A stretch of DNA of 8,472 nucleotides from Candidatus Bathyarchaeota archaeon (GTDB taxonomy: Archaea > Thermoproteota > Bathyarchaeia > TCS64): assembly GCA_030691555.1 (NCBI GenBank), contig JAUYEB010000088.1, positions 1 through 8,472 on the forward strand, in the 5' to 3' direction. How positions within the stretch are numbered: position 1 is the first letter of the stretch; each line of letters opens with the position of its first letter. This document shows, piece by piece, positions 5,914 to 8,472 of the stretch. The notes under the pieces are model-generated. The model did no database searches. It saw nothing but the letters and a program-made list of their open reading frames with translations, and was not told the DNA's origin. The position numbers and the translations under genes are program-made.

Positions 5914-6130
5914 CGATCTTTGGCTGCCGCATGGTGGCCTCTATCTCGGCGAATATCCTCTCGAACTCCTCGTCCGTGCCCACCCACTTCCCGCTGTGGG
6001 ACACGAGCGATCCCTTCTTCCTGGGGGCGAGTAGCCTCTTTATGACCTCGGTGAAGCTCTCGCCGGGCTGCTTGTGGCTGGCGAGGATGTCGTAAGCCTC
6101 CTCGGAGATGGTTATGGTCTTGTGCGCCAC
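5909..6130 (-). CDS. vapB: VapB antitoxin, DUF217 family
   Basis: Antitoxin partner of the adjacent VapC. The 73 residues split into an N-terminal DNA-binding part resembling ribbon-helix-helix or AbrB-like VapB proteins (strand KTITIS 4-9, helix EEAYDILASH 10-19, helix ESFTEVIKRLL 24-34) and a C-terminal toxin-binding tail. The tail contains SLVSHSGKWVG (41-51) and the helix DEEFERIFAEIEATM (53-67). GESFTEVIKRLL is the family signature. It is expected to repress its own promoter. The GTG start is supported by GGGGAT just upstream and by promoter spacing. Confidence 0.92.
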   Translation of the reverse strand: MAHKTITISEEAYDILASHKQPGESFTEVIKRLLAPRKKGSLVSHSGKWVGTDEEFERIFAEIEATMRQPKIG

Positions 6131-6148
6131 GTGTATCCCCGATGATCC

Positions 6149-6170
6149 GTGTATTTTATGTGTATTTAAT
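6149..6170 (-). promoter_or_regulatory. vapBC promoter with two TATA-like boxes and direct repeats
   Basis: On the minus strand AAATACAC occurs twice (6149-6156 and 6160-6167), 11 bp apart. Each copy overlaps a TATA-like sequence (ATAAAATAC and ATTAAATAC). The proximal box places transcription at the GTG itself; the distal one gives a leader of about 11 nt that includes GGGGAT. A related ATACAC is at 6131-6136. The repeats are a likely VapB or VapBC operator. Confidence 0.5.
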
Positions 6171-6215
6171 CCTATGTTTGAAGGTCACTCACAGCCGCGC
6201 GCGGTTAAGAAGATG

Positions 6216-7556
6216 TTACTTGAGTTTCTTCCTTAGCTCGGTGACGGCCCTGTCCACCTGCTCGACGCTCGTTCCTATGTAGGTGTGGGGGTTTAGCCAC
6301 TCGTCCATCTCGGCTGGGGTGATGAGGTTTGTTGCCTCTTCGTCCTCTTCCATGACCTGCCTGAGTGGGCGCTTCTCGTTCCACGCCTTGAGTGCTAGTC
6401 GGCGCATGAGCTCGTGCCCCTCCTGCCGCCCGACGCCCTTCGAGACCAGCTCGATCATCACCCTCTCCGTCAGGATTAGCCCCAGCGTCATGTTCAGGTT
6501 CCTCTCTATGTTGTCCGCGTCGAAGCTGAGCCCATTCACTATCCCCGTCATCTGGCGGAGGATGTAGTCGGTGAGTATGAGGCCCTCGGGGATGTTGATT
6601 CTCTCCATGCCGCTGTTGCTTATGTCCCTCTCGTGCTCCAGCGCGATGGACTCCAGGCTGGCGTTGACGCTCCCCCTGATGATCCGGGCGAGCCCGCAGA
6701 TGCGCTCCGTGTTGCTCGGGTTGAGCTTCTGCGGCATCGTGCTGCTCGGGCTCCGGATGGGCTCGCTGATCTCCGCTATCTCCGTCCGCTGGAGGTTCCT
6801 GAGCTCCCGCCCCACCTTGTCCATGGTGCCCGCGATGAGGGCGAGTAGGCACTGCAGCTCCGCGTGCCGGTCCCTCTGGATTATCTGGTTCGTGACGAGG
6901 GCGGGCTCCAGCCTGAGCCGCTTCATGGTGAGGCGCTGGACCTCGAAGCCCTTCCCCCCGAAGCTCGCCATGGTGCCGACGGCGCCGCTCATCTTCCCCA
7001 CCTCCACCCTCCTCCGCGTCTCTGCTAGCCTGTCGAGGTGGCGCCCCACCTCAGCGGCCCAGAGGGCGAACTTCAACCCGTACGTCATCGGGAGCGCGTG
7101 CTGCCCGTGCGTCCGCCCTATGCACACGGTCTCCCTGTGCTCCACCGCCTTATCTAGGAGCACCTTGAGCAGCGCCTTGAGGTCGCCCTCGACGATGTCC
7201 ATAGCCTTGCGTAGCTGGAGGGCGAGCGCCGTGTCCTCGGTGTCGTAGCTCGTCGCCCCGAGGTGGATGTAGCCCCCCGCGTCCCCCTCGCACACCTCCT
7301 GGAGCGCGTACACCATCGCCAGCAGGTCGTGCTTGGTCTTCTCCTCTATCTCCTTGACCCGCTCAACCTTGACGACGCCGACCTTCGCCCTCCTCTCTAT
7401 CTCCTTCGCCGCGGCCTTCGGTATGGTGCCCAGCTCGGCGTGCGCCCACGCCAGCGCCACCTCGACATCGAGCCAGCTCTGCAGCTTCGCCTCCTCCGTG
7501 AAGACGGCGTACATCTCGGGGTAGCGGTACCGGAACTCTATCGGGTGGACGGGCAA
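6216..7556 (-). CDS. purB: Adenylosuccinate lyase
   Basis: Catalyses two fumarate-releasing steps of purine synthesis: SAICAR to AICAR, and adenylosuccinate to AMP. It has 446 residues, full length, in the fumarase/aspartase superfamily. Active-site elements are H98 in YIHLGATSYDTEDTA, H150 in CIGRTHGQHALPMTYG, the signature loop SSTMPQKLNP (271-280) with the catalytic Ser region and K277, then ERICGLARIIRG and EHERDISNSGMERINIPE (308-324). The last two segments match bacterial and archaeal PurB more closely than argininosuccinate lyase or carboxymuconate cycloisomerase. The loop differs from the usual GSSAMPHKRNP. TTG 7556 is the start, because an in-frame TAG lies four codons upstream. It has its own promoter and no other pur gene nearby. 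Confidence 0.95.
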   Translation of the reverse strand: MPVHPIEFRYRYPEMYAVFTEEAKLQSWLDVEVALAWAHAELGTIPKAAAKEIERRAKVGVVKVERVKEIEEKTKHDLLAMVYALQEVCEGDAGGYIHLGATSYDTEDTALALQLRKAMDIVEGDLKALLKVLLDKAVEHRETVCIGRTHGQHALPMTYGLKFALWAAEVGRHLDRLAETRRRVEVGKMSGAVGTMASFGGKGFEVQRLTMKRLRLEPALVTNQIIQRDRHAELQCLLALIAGTMDKVGRELRNLQRTEIAEISEPIRSPSSTMPQKLNPSNTERICGLARIIRGSVNASLESIALEHERDISNSGMERINIPEGLILTDYILRQMTGIVNGLSFDADNIERNLNMTLGLILTERVMIELVSKGVGRQEGHELMRRLALKAWNEKRPLRQVMEEDEEATNLITPAEMDEWLNPHTYIGTSVEQVDRAVTELRKKLK

Positions 7557-7585
7557 CTCGATCAGCTAGAAGTTCCGCCATCGGC

Positions 7586-7600
7586 GGATAAGCGTTAACC
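7586..7600 (-). promoter_or_regulatory. purB: Promoter of purB
   Basis: The minus strand reads GGTTAACGCTTATCC. CTTAT is centred about 34 bp before the TTG start, predicting a leader of about 7 nt that includes ATCGAG. Confidence 0.5.
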
Positions 7601-7604
7601 CCCC

Positions 7605-7613
7605 GAAAAAGGG
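7605..7613 (-). terminator. Oligo-T terminator after the DUF4332 gene
   Basis: The minus strand reads CCCTTTTTC, 24 nt after the stop at 7635 and just before the purB promoter. No hairpin is needed in archaea; none is clear here. Confidence 0.45.
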
Positions 7614-7634
7614 AGAGCGGAAGAAACCGATAAG

Positions 7635-8039
7635 CTAGTACTCCACGACGCGCTTCAGCTTCTTCGCCTGATCTACCCAGTCCTTGACGGCGCTGAGCGG
7701 CGGCGGTCGGTTGACGAGGTTCTTCTTCTCGTTCACCTCGAGCATCTTGGCGTGCAGGTTCTCAGGGACCCTCTTGGCGAGTTCGACGATGGTATCGACG
7801 CCGGCCTCCTCGAGGAGGTCCGAGTACTCCTGGCCGACGCCCTTGACCCTGTAGAGGTCCGCGTGGTTAACCCACTCCAGGATCAGCTTCGCGTCTATGC
7901 CCGCCTTCTTTCCCAGCTCCTCCCTCGCCTTAGCCGTCGCGCCCACCTTGAGCAGGTCGTCGGTCGTCTTCACCCCGACCCCCTCCAACTTCTTCGCGTA
8001 GACCGCGCCTATACCCTCAACATCGACGATGTTTGGCAT
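7635..8039 (-). CDS. DUF4332 helix-hairpin-helix protein
   Basis: Small soluble protein of 134 residues, full length for free-standing DUF4332 (PF14229) members. Two tandem helix-hairpin-helix motifs are visible: VEGIGAVYAKKLEGVGVKT (7-25) and VKGVGQEYSDLLEEAGVDT (65-83). A conserved linker AGIDAKLILEWVNHADLYR (46-64) lies between them. After the second motif comes PENLHAKMLEVNEKKNLV (92-109) and a C-terminal helix. Such motifs contact the nucleic-acid backbone without sequence preference, and the closing fold resembles DNA polymerase or ligase HhH domains, but no biological role is established for the family. An SD-like GGAG at 8047-8050 precedes ATG 8039. It is divergent from the ACT gene. 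Confidence 0.9.
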   Translation of the reverse strand: MPNIVDVEGIGAVYAKKLEGVGVKTTDDLLKVGATAKAREELGKKAGIDAKLILEWVNHADLYRVKGVGQEYSDLLEEAGVDTIVELAKRVPENLHAKMLEVNEKKNLVNRPPPLSAVKDWVDQAKKLKRVVEY

Positions 8040-8046
8040 TGTAGAA

Positions 8047-8080
8047 CTCCATCAAAAACTACGGTAGAGAGGTAGATAAA
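8047..8080 (-). promoter_or_regulatory. Promoter and ribosome-binding site of the DUF4332 gene
   Basis: TTTATCTACC (8071-8080 on the minus strand) is the TATA box, about 38 bp before the ATG. That leaves a leader of about 12 nt that contains GGAG at 8047-8050. This is one of the few genes here with a clear leader and Shine-Dalgarno motif. Confidence 0.5.
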
Positions 8081-8144
8081 CGATTATCAAATCGAACGGC
8101 GCCAGGCTTCGGCCGTAGTCGAGACCAGCCAAGCTAACGTGTCC

Positions 8145-8155
8145 AAAATCTTATG
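8145..8155 (+). promoter_or_regulatory. Probable promoter of the ACT-domain gene
   Basis: AAAATCTTATG is centred about 36 bp before the TTG at 8188. It is the only AT-rich element in the otherwise GC-rich 100 bp upstream, so it is the best candidate TATA box. Confidence 0.4.
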
Positions 8156-8187
8156 CGCCCACAGCGGATGGTACCTCCAGAGTCACG

Positions 8188-8472
8188 TTGAAGGACCTCA
8201 AGGTAACCCTGGAGAACCACCCCGGCACCCTCGCCGACCTGAGCGAGGCCCTCGGCAGGGCGGGAGTCAACATCGAGGGCATCTGCGGATTCGCCCGCGA
8301 GATCAGGGGAGGCGAGGACCGCGAGTTCGTGACCCACATAGCCCACATACTCGTCGACGACTCCGGGCCGGCGAAGAAGGCCCTCAAGGTGGCCGGGATC
8401 AGGGTCGAGGAGGAGCGCGAGGCCCTGGTCCTAGACGTCAGGGACCGCCCCGGGGAGCTCGCCAACGTCACC
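8188..8472 (+). CDS. ACT-domain amino-acid-binding regulatory protein (3' end outside window)
   Basis: The only plus-strand gene. The visible 95 residues hold one complete ACT domain (LKVTLENHPGTLADLSEALGRAGVNIEGICGF, then HIAHILVDDSGPAKKALKVAGI) and the start of a second (ALVLDVRDRPGELANVT). This is a tandem ACT arrangement with the usual PGxLA and GVNIEGI ligand-site motifs. Tandem ACT proteins without a catalytic domain generally sense amino acids, but the ligand here is unknown, and a catalytic domain could follow beyond the window. TTG 8188 is the first usable in-frame start after an in-frame TAG at 8116; no ATG or GTG occurs in frame between them, and no Shine-Dalgarno is seen. Confidence 0.85.
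   Translation, partial: MKDLKVTLENHPGTLADLSEALGRAGVNIEGICGFAREIRGGEDREFVTHIAHILVDDSGPAKKALKVAGIRVEEEREALVLDVRDRPGELANVT

Noticed and set aside
6195..6204. CCGCGCGCGG palindrome after purB
   Set aside because: It has no loop and no T-run, and such palindromes are expected by chance in GC-rich DNA.
6571..7248. Long plus-strand ORF of 225 codons opposite purB
   Set aside because: Antisense frame of a well-supported enzyme gene; the Ser/Leu/Arg-rich translation has no recognisable domain.
1..8472. CRISPR arrays, tRNA or rRNA genes and insertion sequences
   Set aside because: No regularly spaced repeats, cloverleaf-like intergenic sequence, rRNA segments, transposase motifs or terminal inverted repeats were seen when reading the non-coding gaps, all of which are shorter than 200 bp.

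Overview
The window looks like part of a GC-rich archaeal chromosome, probably a TACK-lineage (thaumarchaeote- or bathyarchaeote-like) thermophile or mesophile. Three things point there. Many genes have a TATA-like box about 22-38 bp before the start codon and little or no leader. GTG and TTG starts are common and AGG/ATA codons are heavily used. The gene content (a VapB of the archaeal DUF217 type, YbaK, TraX, PurB, GrpE-DnaK) also fits. The lineage is inference; no rRNA or other marker gene is present.

Layout: every gene except the last is on the minus strand. From the left edge there is dnaK (C-terminal part outside the window) and grpE in a tight operon. Upstream of its promoter lies an unusual spacer with a G-run tract and helically phased T-tracts. 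Next come an ACMSD-type amidohydrolase, a YbaK-type aminoacyl-tRNA deacylase, a small AT-rich gene for a two-helix membrane protein, an unrecognised 273-residue soluble protein, a TraX-family membrane protein, a complete vapBC toxin-antitoxin pair, purB (adenylosuccinate lyase) and a DUF4332 helix-hairpin-helix protein. At the right edge a divergent plus-strand gene encodes an ACT-domain protein, cut by the window end.

Functional links: GrpE and DnaK form a chaperone machine, and dnaJ would be expected beyond the left edge. VapB and VapC form a self-regulating pair. YbaK supports translation fidelity and PurB purine synthesis. The other genes mostly seem to be single transcription units with their own promoters. 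The exception is the membrane gene, which begins 12 bp after the 273-residue ORF and may be its operon partner.

The points most worth checking are: a Ser in DnaK at the position of the usual phosphate/Mg-site Asp (E. coli D194); the phased T-tracts upstream of grpE-dnaK; a ybaK start that, if taken at the longest ORF, would run through the promoter; one-helical-turn direct repeats over the vapBC promoter; and the AT-rich membrane gene with its unrecognised neighbour. No CRISPR array, tRNA, rRNA or insertion sequence was seen.
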